Shown here piece after piece: positions 6,823 to 13,608 of a stretch of DNA of 15,306 nucleotides. A program made the translations under genes and the position numbers. The notes below the pieces were generated by a model, which saw nothing but the letters and a program-made list of their open reading frames with translations, did no database searches and had not been told where the DNA came from. Positions within the stretch are counted from its first letter, which is position 1, and every line of letters begins with the position of its first letter. The stretch is taken from NCBI GenBank assembly GCA_002299245.1, contig DBOI01000165.1:1-15306 (forward strand), read 5' to 3'. The DNA comes from Hydrogenovibrio sp. UBA650 (GTDB taxonomy: Bacteria; Pseudomonadota; Gammaproteobacteria; Thiomicrospirales; Thiomicrospiraceae).

Positions 6823-7299
6823 ATGGCAAAGAAAAAAAAGAACAATAATCCAAACAGCATTGCCGTCAATAAAAAAGCACGTTTTGATTTTTTTATTGAG
6901 GACAGCCTGGAAGCTGGTCTCAGCCTACAAGGCTGGGAAGTCAAAAGCCTGCGGGCGGGAAAGATTCAACTGGGTGAAAGTTACATTCTGTTCAAAAATG
7001 ATCAGGCCTATCTATTTGGAGCGCTTATCACGCCATTGACAACAACCTCTACCCACATAACCGCTGACCCGCTCCGCAACCGACCATTGCTAATGCACCG
7101 CAGAGAAATCAATAAATTGCGAGGCCTGGTCGAAACTGATGGAATGACCGTGGTGCCATTAGAGCTCTACTGGAAGCAAGGTAAAGTAAAACTATCAGTC
7201 GGCATTGCTAAAGGAAAAAAACAGCACGACAAACGCGCCACCATGAAAGAGCGCGATTGGAATCGCGATAAACAGCGTATAATGAAATACAATCGCTAA
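6823..7299 (+). CDS. smpB: SsrA-binding protein SmpB
   Basis: SmpB binds tmRNA and, with alanyl-tRNA synthetase and EF-Tu, delivers it to ribosomes stalled on mRNAs lacking a stop codon. The 158-residue length is standard. After a basic start, the oligonucleotide-binding fold includes NKKARFDFFIEDSLEAGLSLQGWEVKSLRAGK (residues 16-47) with strongly conserved EVKS and RAGK. The region ending PLLMHRREINKL (about 88-99) follows. The basic tail KGKKQHDKRATMKERDWNRDK (130-150) enters the decoding centre in family structures. The ATG has no clear Shine-Dalgarno other than GGG inside a predicted leader helix. The tmRNA gene begins 122 bases downstream, so the whole system is in one place. Confidence 0.97.
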   Translation: MAKKKKNNNPNSIAVNKKARFDFFIEDSLEAGLSLQGWEVKSLRAGKIQLGESYILFKNDQAYLFGALITPLTTTSTHITADPLRNRPLLMHRREINKLRGLVETDGMTVVPLELYWKQGKVKLSVGIAKGKKQHDKRATMKERDWNRDKQRIMKYNR

Positions 7300-7312
7300 A
7301 CAAATATAAACA

Positions 7313-7412
7313 GAGATTTATTTAATCTCGACAATACTTGAATTATTGGGGTACAACCCCAATAATACACCACACTTTAAACTCACTCGGTTTGGTGTTT
7401 GCAACATCAAAC
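7313..7412 (+). repeat. Three consecutive stem-loops between smpB and ssrA
   Basis: GAGATT/AATCTC (7313-7329) is a 6-bp stem. ATTATTGGGG/CCCCAATAAT (7342-7366) is a perfect 10-bp stem with a 5-base loop. GTTTGGTGTT/AACATCAAAC (7390-7412) is a 10-bp stem with one G-U pair and a 3-base loop. None has a downstream U-tract, so they are not classical terminators. A weak promoter candidate, TTGAAT (7338-7343) and AATAAT (7361-7366) with 17-base spacing, overlaps the middle palindrome and could drive ssrA. The last stem would lie in the precursor leader removed when the tmRNA 5' end is processed. Confidence 0.5.
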
Positions 7413-7421
7413 AACCCAATT

Positions 7422-7778
7422 GGGGCTGTACTGGTTTCGACGGGGAGATCAAAGTTTAAAATGCATGTCGTGCCTGAATGATGCACGTAAATCTTTATTT
7501 CATTTTGTTATAGTTGCAAACGACGATAACTACGCTCTAGCGGCTTAATCCCGCTAGTGCAGCCTAGGAAAGCTGTCTATGGCCCCTAACGCTGTATCAT
7601 ATCTCATAGAACCGTGTCGGGTACGTGTTTGGGTATTCGGCATTAAACTTTACAAACTCGCGGAGTGTGATCCCTGCTGGTCGGGCAGCATTCTTGCTAA
7701 ATTAATAGGCCAAATAAACATGTAGACTTTTAGATGGCGGCTTCGCGGACGGGGGTTCGACTCCCCCCAGCTCCACCA
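7422..7778 (+). ncRNA. ssrA: Transfer-messenger RNA (tmRNA, SsrA)
   Basis: The gene encodes the tRNA-mRNA hybrid that rescues stalled ribosomes. The 5' end has the hallmark GGGGCUGUACUGGUUUCGACG. The 3' end has a T-arm with GGGGGUUCGACUCCCCC and the encoded CCA at 7776-7778. The acceptor stem pairs GGGGCUG with CAGCUCC and contains the G3-U pair that specifies charging with alanine. The 357-base length is normal for a one-piece tmRNA. The tag frame begins at GCA (7516) and ends at TAA (7546-7548). Pseudoknot-rich segments fill 7550-7735. It is followed by a strong terminator and preceded by smpB. Confidence 0.98.
7516..7548 (+). other. tmRNA tag-peptide reading frame
   Basis: From the resume codon GCA the frame reads ANDDNYALAA and then stops with TAA. 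Preceded by the alanine carried on tmRNA, the full tag is AANDDNYALAA. It differs from the E. coli tag by one residue (D for E). The final LAA is the degron recognised by ClpXP/ClpAP in studied species. Confidence 0.95.
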
Positions 7779-7786
7779 ATAAAATT

Positions 7787-7811
7787 AAACCCGTTTTAAA
7801 CGGGTTTTTTT
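7787..7811 (+). terminator. Rho-independent terminator of ssrA
   Basis: AAACCCG (7787-7793) pairs with CGGGTTT (7801-7807) around a TTTTAAA loop. A continuous U-tract runs through 7811. On the minus strand the tail is AATTTTATT, so it may weakly end the thiamin operon as well. Confidence 0.92.
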
Positions 7812-7863
7812 ATACCTCAAACAAAGTGTTTAAAGATCGATTATGAATTTACTGAATAAGCGA

Positions 7864-8688
7864 TTATTCGACCTTGTTAAAAAAATGGTCAACAGGACCG
7901 TTGCCATTACCAAGTTTTTTGTTTTTTCCTGAAGCAATGGCGCCATTAATGTAGTCACAACCTATTTGAACAGCCTCTTCTAAGCTCAAGTTTTTTCCGA
8001 GCTGAGTTGCAATACTAGAGGATAGAGTACAACCGGTTCCATGGGTATTGTTAGTATCAATACTTGGATTGTTGATGACTGTTAGCTTGCCCTGTTTTTG
8101 ATTATAGAGAACATCAGTCATAGCTCCAGATGACAGGTCTAGATGACCGCCTTTCAGCAACACAGATACCTGATATTTTTGACCAATCTCTTTGGCAGTC
8201 GCTTCAAGGTTACTGTGATTAATTGTATGACCAATCAAAATTGAAGCTTCCGGTATATTTGGGGTAATCAGATCCGCGAAAGGTAAAAACTCTTTCAGAG
8301 ACTCAACCGCCTCATCATTGATGAGCCTATCTCCTGAGGTGGCAACCATAACGGGGTCTAACACGATATTTTTTGCGTTATATTGCAGTAGAGCCTGCTT
8401 AACCGTCTCAATCACCTCAACAGAGTGCAACATGCCGATTTTAATGGCGGAGAACTCTATATCACTCAATACCGCTTCTAACTGCGCATTGAGATGCGCA
8501 ATTGGCATGGCATGGATATCGGTTACCCCAACCGTGTTTTGTGCCGTAGTAGCGGTAATGACGGTTGCTGCATAACCTCCATTAGCGCTGATACTCTTTA
8601 TATCGGCCTGAATACCTGCACATCCGCCAGAATCTGAACCTGCTATGCTGAGTATCGCATTGTATTGTTCGTTCGTATGCTTTGTCAT
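7864..8688 (-). CDS. thiD: Hydroxymethylpyrimidine/phosphomethylpyrimidine kinase ThiD
   Basis: ThiD phosphorylates the thiamin pyrimidine HMP to HMP-P and then HMP-PP. The protein has the ribokinase-like fold with the SIAGSDSGGCAGIQAD start, TTAQNT (substrate Gln), KIGML, DPVMVATSG and the catalytic anion hole HGTGCTLSS near residue 218. Every expected motif is present, so it is likely fully active. The preferred start is the ATG at 8688, which forms an ATGA overlap with the tenA stop and has AGGAG 11 bases upstream. A GTG at 8697 would add three residues but sits only 2 bases from that AGGAG. It is the last gene of the thiamin operon. Being next to tenA suggests phosphorylation of salvaged HMP. 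A second ThiD domain exists in the fusion upstream. Confidence 0.94.
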   Translation of the reverse strand: MTKHTNEQYNAILSIAGSDSGGCAGIQADIKSISANGGYAATVITATTAQNTVGVTDIHAMPIAHLNAQLEAVLSDIEFSAIKIGMLHSVEVIETVKQALLQYNAKNIVLDPVMVATSGDRLINDEAVESLKEFLPFADLITPNIPEASILIGHTINHSNLEATAKEIGQKYQVSVLLKGGHLDLSSGAMTDVLYNQKQGKLTVINNPSIDTNNTHGTGCTLSSSIATQLGKNLSLEEAVQIGCDYINGAIASGKNKKLGNGNGPVDHFFNKVE

Positions 8689-9335
8689 ACCGGCCACTGC
8701 TCCTGCTTATAGGCTGAATCCCAGAACATGTATTCAAGCTGAGAAGCCTTAATATAAGCCTGCTCCATTCTCTGACAAGTTTCTTCTGAAGCATTCTCAG
8801 CATAGCGATTGGTAATCTCTGTTGCCTTGGCAACTGCACTGGCAAACTCTTCTCCCCCGTAAGTGTTGATCCACTCTTGGTAAGGGTTGCTATCTTGATT
8901 AGTTTGATTGGCCAGTATATAGTCGCCGACCTCTTTGTAAATCGTAAAACAAGGCAGTACCGCAGCGAGTCCAACTTCAACCGAGTGGTTGTGAACCATT
9001 CTCGACAAATATGAACAGTACAATTCACAAGTAGGTGACGGTTCTGGATTGAGATATTGTTTATCCAGGAAAATTTGATGAAGTGCCTTCTCTACTTCGG
9101 TAACCCCTGTTGCCGACTCTAAAAAGAATTGAATATCGCTCTCTTCATAACAAGTCACTCCAACCTGAGCCAGTACTTTTGTATATTGCGAAAGGTATAG
9201 GGTGTCTTGGTTTACATAGAAACCAAAAACATCTTTCGATAAAGTGCCATCCATTAACTCCTTAATGAAATCGTGGGCAATAATCGACTGGAAAATGGAT
9301 TCTGTTTTTTCTCTGGTTGGTTGATACCAGTTCAT
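8685..9335 (-). CDS. tenA: Thiaminase II family protein TenA (aminopyrimidine aminohydrolase)
   Basis: TenA hydrolyses amino-HMP, a breakdown product of thiamin, to HMP for reuse. It can also cleave thiamin. The all-helical 216-residue protein has the family length. The presumed nucleophile is C129 in AAVLPCFTIYKEVG. The acidic partner is E201 in LEYMFWDSAY, and D44 lies in the conserved VNQDTLYL segment. The set of catalytic residues looks complete and of the Cys-type TenA class. GAGGA, 8 bases before the ATG, is a good ribosome site. It is 31 bases downstream of thiDE and overlaps thiD by 4 bases, so HMP release and phosphorylation are coupled genetically. Confidence 0.93.
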   Translation of the reverse strand: MNWYQPTREKTESIFQSIIAHDFIKELMDGTLSKDVFGFYVNQDTLYLSQYTKVLAQVGVTCYEESDIQFFLESATGVTEVEKALHQIFLDKQYLNPEPSPTCELYCSYLSRMVHNHSVEVGLAAVLPCFTIYKEVGDYILANQTNQDSNPYQEWINTYGGEEFASAVAKATEITNRYAENASEETCQRMEQAYIKASQLEYMFWDSAYKQEQWPV

Positions 9336-9366
9336 AAGTAGTCCTCATATTGAATTTTCTATAATT

Positions 9367-10860
9367 TTAAGATTGCTCAAATAACGCCATAAACTCATTA
9401 ACCGCTTGTTCTGGTTTATCTGCCTTAGTGATCGCAGTTACCACGGCAATGGATTTCACTCCGGTTTCCAATACCTTGGGAGCACGTTCTAAATTGATGC
9501 CACCAATGGCGACTATTGGTATTTCAGGGTTTAACTTCACTAAGTGTGCTAGGTTTTTTAAACCCTGTATTTGCCCGCTCATATCTTTAGTTTGAGTCGG
9601 GAAAATAGCACCAATGGCCAGATAACTCGGCTGGATCTGTTGTGCCAGTTTTAGCTCATAACTGCCATGCGTGCTGATACCCAGTCGTAAGCCAGCCTGG
9701 TAAATGGCATTCAAATCGGTCTCTTCCAAGTCTTCCTGACCCAAATGCACACCATAGGCGCCAAACTCGATCGCTTCCTGCCAGTAGTCATTAATAAATA
9801 GTCTGGTTTCATATGGTTTTGCCAGTTCAACCGCCTGTTTGATTTGCGAGCGTACCTCTTCAATTGGCAAGTTTTTAAGCCTTAGCTGAATAATCTCCAA
9901 CCCCAGTGGCAACAACCTTTCCAGCCAATACAGAGAGTCAATCACAGGGTAGAGTTTTAGCTTATTGGTTTCTAAACTTGGGAAATTCAGAGCTTTAATT
10001 GTCTGGTTGCTTACAACTGGATAGTATTCTTGTTCTACTGGCCAGCTAGCTTGAACGAAGGCTCCGTAACTACCTGATTGGTCGGAATCGATTTCAACCT
10101 GCCTAGAAAGCTCAAACGACTTATTCATAAAAGCCTTAGCCTGCATAAAGGCATCGCGCAACAGATAATCATGCGACAAAAAACTGGCAATCGCCGTGGC
10201 GAAGCTACAACCACTGCCATGACTAAAATTAGTTTTAATAACTGGGGAAACCAGCTGTAGAGTTTTGCTCTGGGTAAAACAGATATCGCTTACTTGAGAC
10301 ATCTCTGATAAATCAGAACTGTTTTGAGTTCCACCCGTAGCAATGACAGCCGCATTTTCTGAAATCTCTTTCAGTAAAGTTTTTGCTGGCGATCCATCAG
10401 CCAGATAAGCAACTTCCTGCCTATTTGGAGTAATCACATCAATCAATCCTAGAAGCTGCTTTAGCTTTGAGTTGTCTAAAGCTTCTTCACTGGTTGAACC
10501 ACCTACAGTAGCTTTTAAAACAGGATCCCAAACAATCTTCGCCGTTGTTTTAGGCAGTTGTTGCAATAGCCAACCCAATTGTTGGTTATTGGCAATTAAA
10601 CCGATCTTAATAACCACTGGCGGCTTATCTTTAATCAGAGCATCCCATTGAGCTTGTAAGACTTCAATAGCCGTTGGATTTACCTTTGAGAATTTCATCG
10701 AATTTTGCACTGTATTCGCCATGATCAAAGTACAAATCTCGCAGCCCAGTGCATGAGCTGTTTTTATATCCGCTTGAATACCTGCCCCACCACTTGGATC
10801 AGACCCGGCGATTGTCCATATCACAGGACGAAATGAAAATGTTGTATTCATTAAATCCAT
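9367..10860 (-). CDS. thiDE: Bifunctional HMP(-P) kinase / thiamin phosphate synthase (ThiD-ThiE fusion)
   Basis: A 497-residue fusion. Residues about 12-255 form a ThiD-type kinase: TIAGSDPSGGAGIQAD, Q52, DPVLKATVGG and the catalytic HGSGCSF with C218. This copy is divergent, with TLIMANTVQNS where ThiD usually has T-V-T-A-Q-N-T, KIGLI for KIGML, and S for T in the anion hole. A linker of about 45 residues follows. Residues about 300-497 form a ThiE domain, the TIM-barrel that joins HMP-PP to thiazole phosphate: IQLRLK (324-329), IND (356-358), VHLGQEDL, GISTHG, IGAIFPTQTK (416-425) and VAIGGI (450-455). The start is either the ATG at 10860 or the ATG at 10851. The gene begins 5 bases after thiG. 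ThiE is found only in this fusion within the window. Confidence 0.93.
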   Translation of the reverse strand: MDLMNTTFSFRPVIWTIAGSDPSGGAGIQADIKTAHALGCEICTLIMANTVQNSMKFSKVNPTAIEVLQAQWDALIKDKPPVVIKIGLIANNQQLGWLLQQLPKTTAKIVWDPVLKATVGGSTSEEALDNSKLKQLLGLIDVITPNRQEVAYLADGSPAKTLLKEISENAAVIATGGTQNSSDLSEMSQVSDICFTQSKTLQLVSPVIKTNFSHGSGCSFATAIASFLSHDYLLRDAFMQAKAFMNKSFELSRQVEIDSDQSGSYGAFVQASWPVEQEYYPVVSNQTIKALNFPSLETNKLKLYPVIDSLYWLERLLPLGLEIIQLRLKNLPIEEVRSQIKQAVELAKPYETRLFINDYWQEAIEFGAYGVHLGQEDLEETDLNAIYQAGLRLGISTHGSYELKLAQQIQPSYLAIGAIFPTQTKDMSGQIQGLKNLAHLVKLNPEIPIVAIGGINLERAPKVLETGVKSIAVVTAITKADKPEQAVNEFMALFEQS

Positions 10861-10865
10861 CCCGC

Positions 10866-11687
10866 TTAACTTTCTTCAGCAAAGGCTGGTTGATGCCAAA
10901 CAGGCTGATCAAGTGTTGGTGTGCTCGGGCTGGCGGTAGAGCGTTCAGCCATCAAACCACTCAGGTAAGCAGTGCGGCCAGCTTCTATAGCTTTTGCAAA
11001 AGCACCTGCCATAGCCTGTGGCTGACTGGCGTGAGCAACCGCGGTATTTAATAAAATGGCATCAACCCCCATCTCCATGGCTTGCACTGCATGAGATGGT
11101 TTACCAATACCGGAATCAATCACCAATGTTAGCTCTGGAAAACGATCGCGAATTGTTTGAATTGCATAGGGGTTCAAAATGCCTTTACCCGTACCTATCG
11201 GAGATCCCCAGGGCATAATGACTTCACAACCCAACTCTACTAAATGGCGAGCGATCACAAGATCATCGGTACAGTAAGGTAGCACCTTAAAGCCTTCGCC
11301 TAAAAGGATCTCTGTTGCTTTCACCAAGTCGATTGGATCAGGTTGCAGGTTGTAATCATCACCCACCAATTCCAGCTTAATCCAATCGGTTTGAAACAGT
11401 TCTCGGCTCATTCGTGCCATATTGACCGCCTCTTCAACCGAGTGGCAACCAGCGGTATTTGGCAATAGCTGTAAACCAAGCGACTGGATAGTCTGCCAGA
11501 AGTTTTGCCCGCCTTGGGCCTGAGGATTCTGCCTGCTCAGCGATAGTGTCACCACTTGCGCGCCAGAAGCTTTAATAGAGGCCTGCATAATCTCTGGTGA
11601 AGGATAGAGTGCACTGCCAATCAGTAAACGGCTATCCAGCTTAGTGCCATAGATATTCAGTTGATCTTGCTGCTGATCAATCATCAT
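10866..11687 (-). CDS. thiG: Thiazole synthase ThiG
   Basis: ThiG builds thiazole phosphate carboxylate from deoxyxylulose 5-phosphate, dehydroglycine and the sulfur carried by ThiS thiocarboxylate. The TIM-barrel motifs are clear: LLIGSALYPSPE near the start, LLPNTAGC (about 74-81), the Schiff-base lysine in DWIKLELVGDD (K104 or K105 depending on start), VLPYCTDD, MPWGSPIGTGKG and VIDSGIGKPSHA. Start codons GTG (11690), ATG (11687) and ATG (11684) follow one another. I chose 11687, which forms a TGATG overlap with the thiS stop, but the G-rich tract upstream also fits 11684. ThiO upstream supplies dehydroglycine from glycine, so this is the aerobic glycine-oxidase route, not the ThiH tyrosine route. 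Confidence 0.95.
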   Translation of the reverse strand: MMIDQQQDQLNIYGTKLDSRLLIGSALYPSPEIMQASIKASGAQVVTLSLSRQNPQAQGGQNFWQTIQSLGLQLLPNTAGCHSVEEAVNMARMSRELFQTDWIKLELVGDDYNLQPDPIDLVKATEILLGEGFKVLPYCTDDLVIARHLVELGCEVIMPWGSPIGTGKGILNPYAIQTIRDRFPELTLVIDSGIGKPSHAVQAMEMGVDAILLNTAVAHASQPQAMAGAFAKAIEAGRTAYLSGLMAERSTASPSTPTLDQPVWHQPAFAEES

Positions 11688-11896
11688 CACCCCCCTGCAA
11701 TCGCGGAAACAACTTCGACTTGGTCATCATCTTGCACTTGATAAGTCTCGTGCTCACCGTTCGGTAGAAACCGGCCATTAATCATCAGCGCATAAGGTTT
11801 AGTCGCCCCCCATACTTCCAATATCTGTGGCAAGTTCTTCTGCGGATCGACTTGGCAGCGAACTTCATTAATGTAAATTTGAATTGAATTACTCAC
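11687..11896 (-). CDS. thiS: Sulfur carrier protein ThiS
   Basis: This 69-residue ubiquitin-like protein carries sulfur to ThiG as a C-terminal thiocarboxylate. It ends in the required Gly-Gly (SAIAGG). The beta-grasp pattern with ALMINGRFLP in the middle and DDQVEVVSAIAGG at the end is typical. The start is a GTG that overlaps the thiO stop as GTGA, with GAGGT 9 bases upstream. The activating enzyme (ThiF or a MoeB-like protein) is not in the window and must be encoded elsewhere. Confidence 0.95.
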   Translation of the reverse strand: MSNSIQIYINEVRCQVDPQKNLPQILEVWGATKPYALMINGRFLPNGEHETYQVQDDDQVEVVSAIAGG

Positions 11897-12984
11897 TTAT
11901 CTATTACCTCAATAAGTTTGTTGTAGACAGGTAAATCTTGGTTATTGTCAGTTGTTGTCATCAAACAGATGGCCTGCTCAACCAAGGCTGGTGAAATCAA
12001 AAAACCGTGACGGTATAGGCCATTTATCTGAATAATGTTGTTGTGTTTGCGATGAATGATTTTTGGCTCGTTATCTAGCAGCGCAGGACGCAGGCCAGAT
12101 TTAAGCTCCAGAATTTCTGCCTCGGCAAATCCCGAGTGCACACTGAAACAGCTAGATAACAGTTCCATTGCCGAACGCAGAGTCGGTTGTCTTCGATCTT
12201 CCGACTCAATCTGAGTGGCTCCAACTACAAACTGATGGTTTTGCTTTGGTGCGATATAGATCGGATAACGCGGGTGTATTAAGCGTGTTGGACGGCTCAA
12301 TTCAACATCCGGTGCATGCAGACGAATCACCTCGCCGCGCACACCTCTCAATTTATTTTGCTTTGGTAAATCGTCTTGAGCCCCCAAACCTCGGCAATCA
12401 AAAATCCAGTCAAAGCTTTCTCCATTCACTTTTGAAGAATTTAAATCTAACTCAACAGTTGTTTTAGAAAGCCACTTAACACCCAGATTCTGAATCGTAG
12501 TCGCCGAACTCGAAAGTAACTGCCGATTATCCAGCTGACCCTCATTCGGCAAAAACAGCCCTGCTGAGAAACGACGGGCATGCTCTTTAAGACAGGGTTC
12601 AATATCGGCTATCTGCTGAGATGAAATTACTTGAGCTTGGTCAGATCGTTTTAAACGGCGGTAAAAATCTTCCAAATAAGGACGATCCTGTTCATAGCTT
12701 AAAATCAAACTACCCTTGTGCTGAAAGAAAACCGGTTCATCCAGCAGTGCAAGAATCTCAGGCCACAGCTGTAGGCTGCGCTCCCCCATTTGAGTAACCA
12801 TTTCGGAGGCATCTACCGACTCAGCAAGTGGAGCCAGCATAGCTGCTGCCAAATAAGCTGCAGCGTTCTCACCCTCTGTCGAATCCTCATCGAACAGAGA
12901 GATTGAGACATCTTTTTGCCGTGCTAGCTGAACTGCCAGCAAACGTCCCACCAAGCCTGCTCCAACAATCGCGACTGTGGTCAT
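11893..12984 (-). CDS. thiO: Glycine oxidase ThiO (FAD-dependent)
   Basis: ThiO oxidises glycine with oxygen to dehydroglycine for the thiazole synthase. The 363-residue protein belongs to the DAO family of flavin oxidases. The N-terminal dinucleotide motif VAIVGAGLVGRLLA (GxGxxG at 8-13) is followed by an acidic residue (LFDED, about 30-34) that would bind the FAD ribose. Later motifs are AAAYLAAAMLAPL (47-59), WIFDCRGLGA near 195, RGVRGEVI and the C-terminal LRPALLDNEP...NGLYRHGFLISPAL segment. AAAGGA, 8 bases before the ATG, is a good ribosome site. It is the first gene of the operon after the TPP riboswitch. Its requirement for oxygen suggests an aerobic or microaerobic life. Confidence 0.93.
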   Translation of the reverse strand: MTTVAIVGAGLVGRLLAVQLARQKDVSISLFDEDSTEGENAAAYLAAAMLAPLAESVDASEMVTQMGERSLQLWPEILALLDEPVFFQHKGSLILSYEQDRPYLEDFYRRLKRSDQAQVISSQQIADIEPCLKEHARRFSAGLFLPNEGQLDNRQLLSSSATTIQNLGVKWLSKTTVELDLNSSKVNGESFDWIFDCRGLGAQDDLPKQNKLRGVRGEVIRLHAPDVELSRPTRLIHPRYPIYIAPKQNHQFVVGATQIESEDRRQPTLRSAMELLSSCFSVHSGFAEAEILELKSGLRPALLDNEPKIIHRKHNNIIQINGLYRHGFLISPALVEQAICLMTTTDNNQDLPVYNKLIEVIDK

Positions 12985-13186
12985 ATCAAGATTCCTTTAA
13001 TGACGGTCTATACTTTTGTCTGAAAACCAAATAAATGGTTCAATTATTGCCGGCTGAAACTCAAAGAGGTTGAGAAAAAAAACTAAGGAGCGTAGAAAGA
13101 TAAGTCACGAATTCTAACTATTATTAAAGAATAACAGTACATAAGAAAAGAACTTAAAAGCAGGTAACGATTTTTTGTGTGTTACT
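12985..13186 (-). other. Leader between the TPP aptamer and thiO
   Basis: About 200 untranslated bases separate the aptamer from the thiO start. Just after P1 lies a GTAAC/GTTAC hairpin. A TCCTT segment (minus strand, near 13089-13085) is complementary to the thiO AAGGA ribosome site, and a U8 tract sits at 13082-13075 region without a strong preceding stem. No textbook intrinsic terminator was found, so control may act on translation or through Rho. That choice is inference. Confidence 0.35.
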
Positions 13187-13287
13187 AACTTGTTCCCTTC
13201 GCTGGTATTATCCAGATCAGGTTCTACGGATTCCGCATTTACGATCTCAGCCTCTTGGGTTTATCCCCTTCGGCGCTCCGACAAATT
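13187..13287 (-). promoter_or_regulatory. TPP (THI-box) riboswitch
   Basis: On the minus strand the aptamer shows the conserved GGAGCGCC and GGCUGAGA pair around P2. The CCUGAUCUGGAUAAUACCAG segment, the pyrophosphate-sensing half, and GCGAAGGGA follow. P1 can be drawn as AAUUUGU with ACAAGUU (7 pairs, one G-U). An extra P3-side hairpin (GGG/CCC) lies between GCC and GGC. It precedes the thiO-thiS-thiG-thiDE-tenA-thiD operon, so thiamin pyrophosphate should lower its expression. Confidence 0.96.
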
Positions 13288-13300
13288 TTAGTTTGAATCG

Positions 13301-13309
13301 ATTATAGCA
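13301..13309 (-). promoter_or_regulatory. Candidate promoter of the thiamin operon
   Basis: The minus strand reads TGCTATAAT, a perfect extended -10 element, ending 14 bases before the P1 stem of the riboswitch. The predicted transcript therefore starts just ahead of the aptamer. The -35 region is weak. Confidence 0.6.
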
Positions 13310-13608
13310 CGCTTCACAGTTTAAGCAGATCCCATGCAATAGATCAGCTCAATGTTTATCAATTACACCCAGACCTCTCGGAGTGATAAGGATTAGTTAG
13401 ACTTTTTAAAGTCCTGTCAGTGTTAACAACTTCTTCAACAGTGACACCTGCAAAAACAAAAATAGTAATAAAGCACTTAATCTCAAGTTTATTATTCAAC
13501 TTAGGATTATTTATTTCTGCCACTAAAAACACTTTATACAAAAACTTGAAAATAATTATACATCAGCTATACAATAAGTATACGACAATAGAGTTTAGGT
13601 AATTCATT
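13310..13608. other. Intergenic region between the thiamin operon and the photolyase-like cluster
   Basis: No convincing gene is present: short open frames exist on both strands but have biased, A/T-driven composition. A perfect palindrome (GACTTT-TT-AAAGTC) lies at 13400-13413. The right end holds a candidate promoter at 13546-13573. Otherwise I see nothing definite. Confidence 0.5.
13546..13573 (+). promoter_or_regulatory. Candidate promoter of the photolyase-like cluster
   Basis: TTGAAA (13546-13551) and TATACA (13568-13573) are separated by 16 bases and lie about 35 bases before the ATG at 13609. The match is 5/6 and 4/6 to consensus in a very A/T-rich stretch. Confidence 0.35.

Noticed and set aside
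8582..9028. 148-codon open frame on the minus strand within tenA
   Set aside because: It lies in another frame of tenA and thiD, which are supported by strong motifs, and its translation has no recognisable domain.
13359..13602. Short overlapping open frames on both strands upstream of the photolyase-like gene
   Set aside because: The translations are low-complexity and A/T-driven, lack ribosome sites and match no family I recognise.
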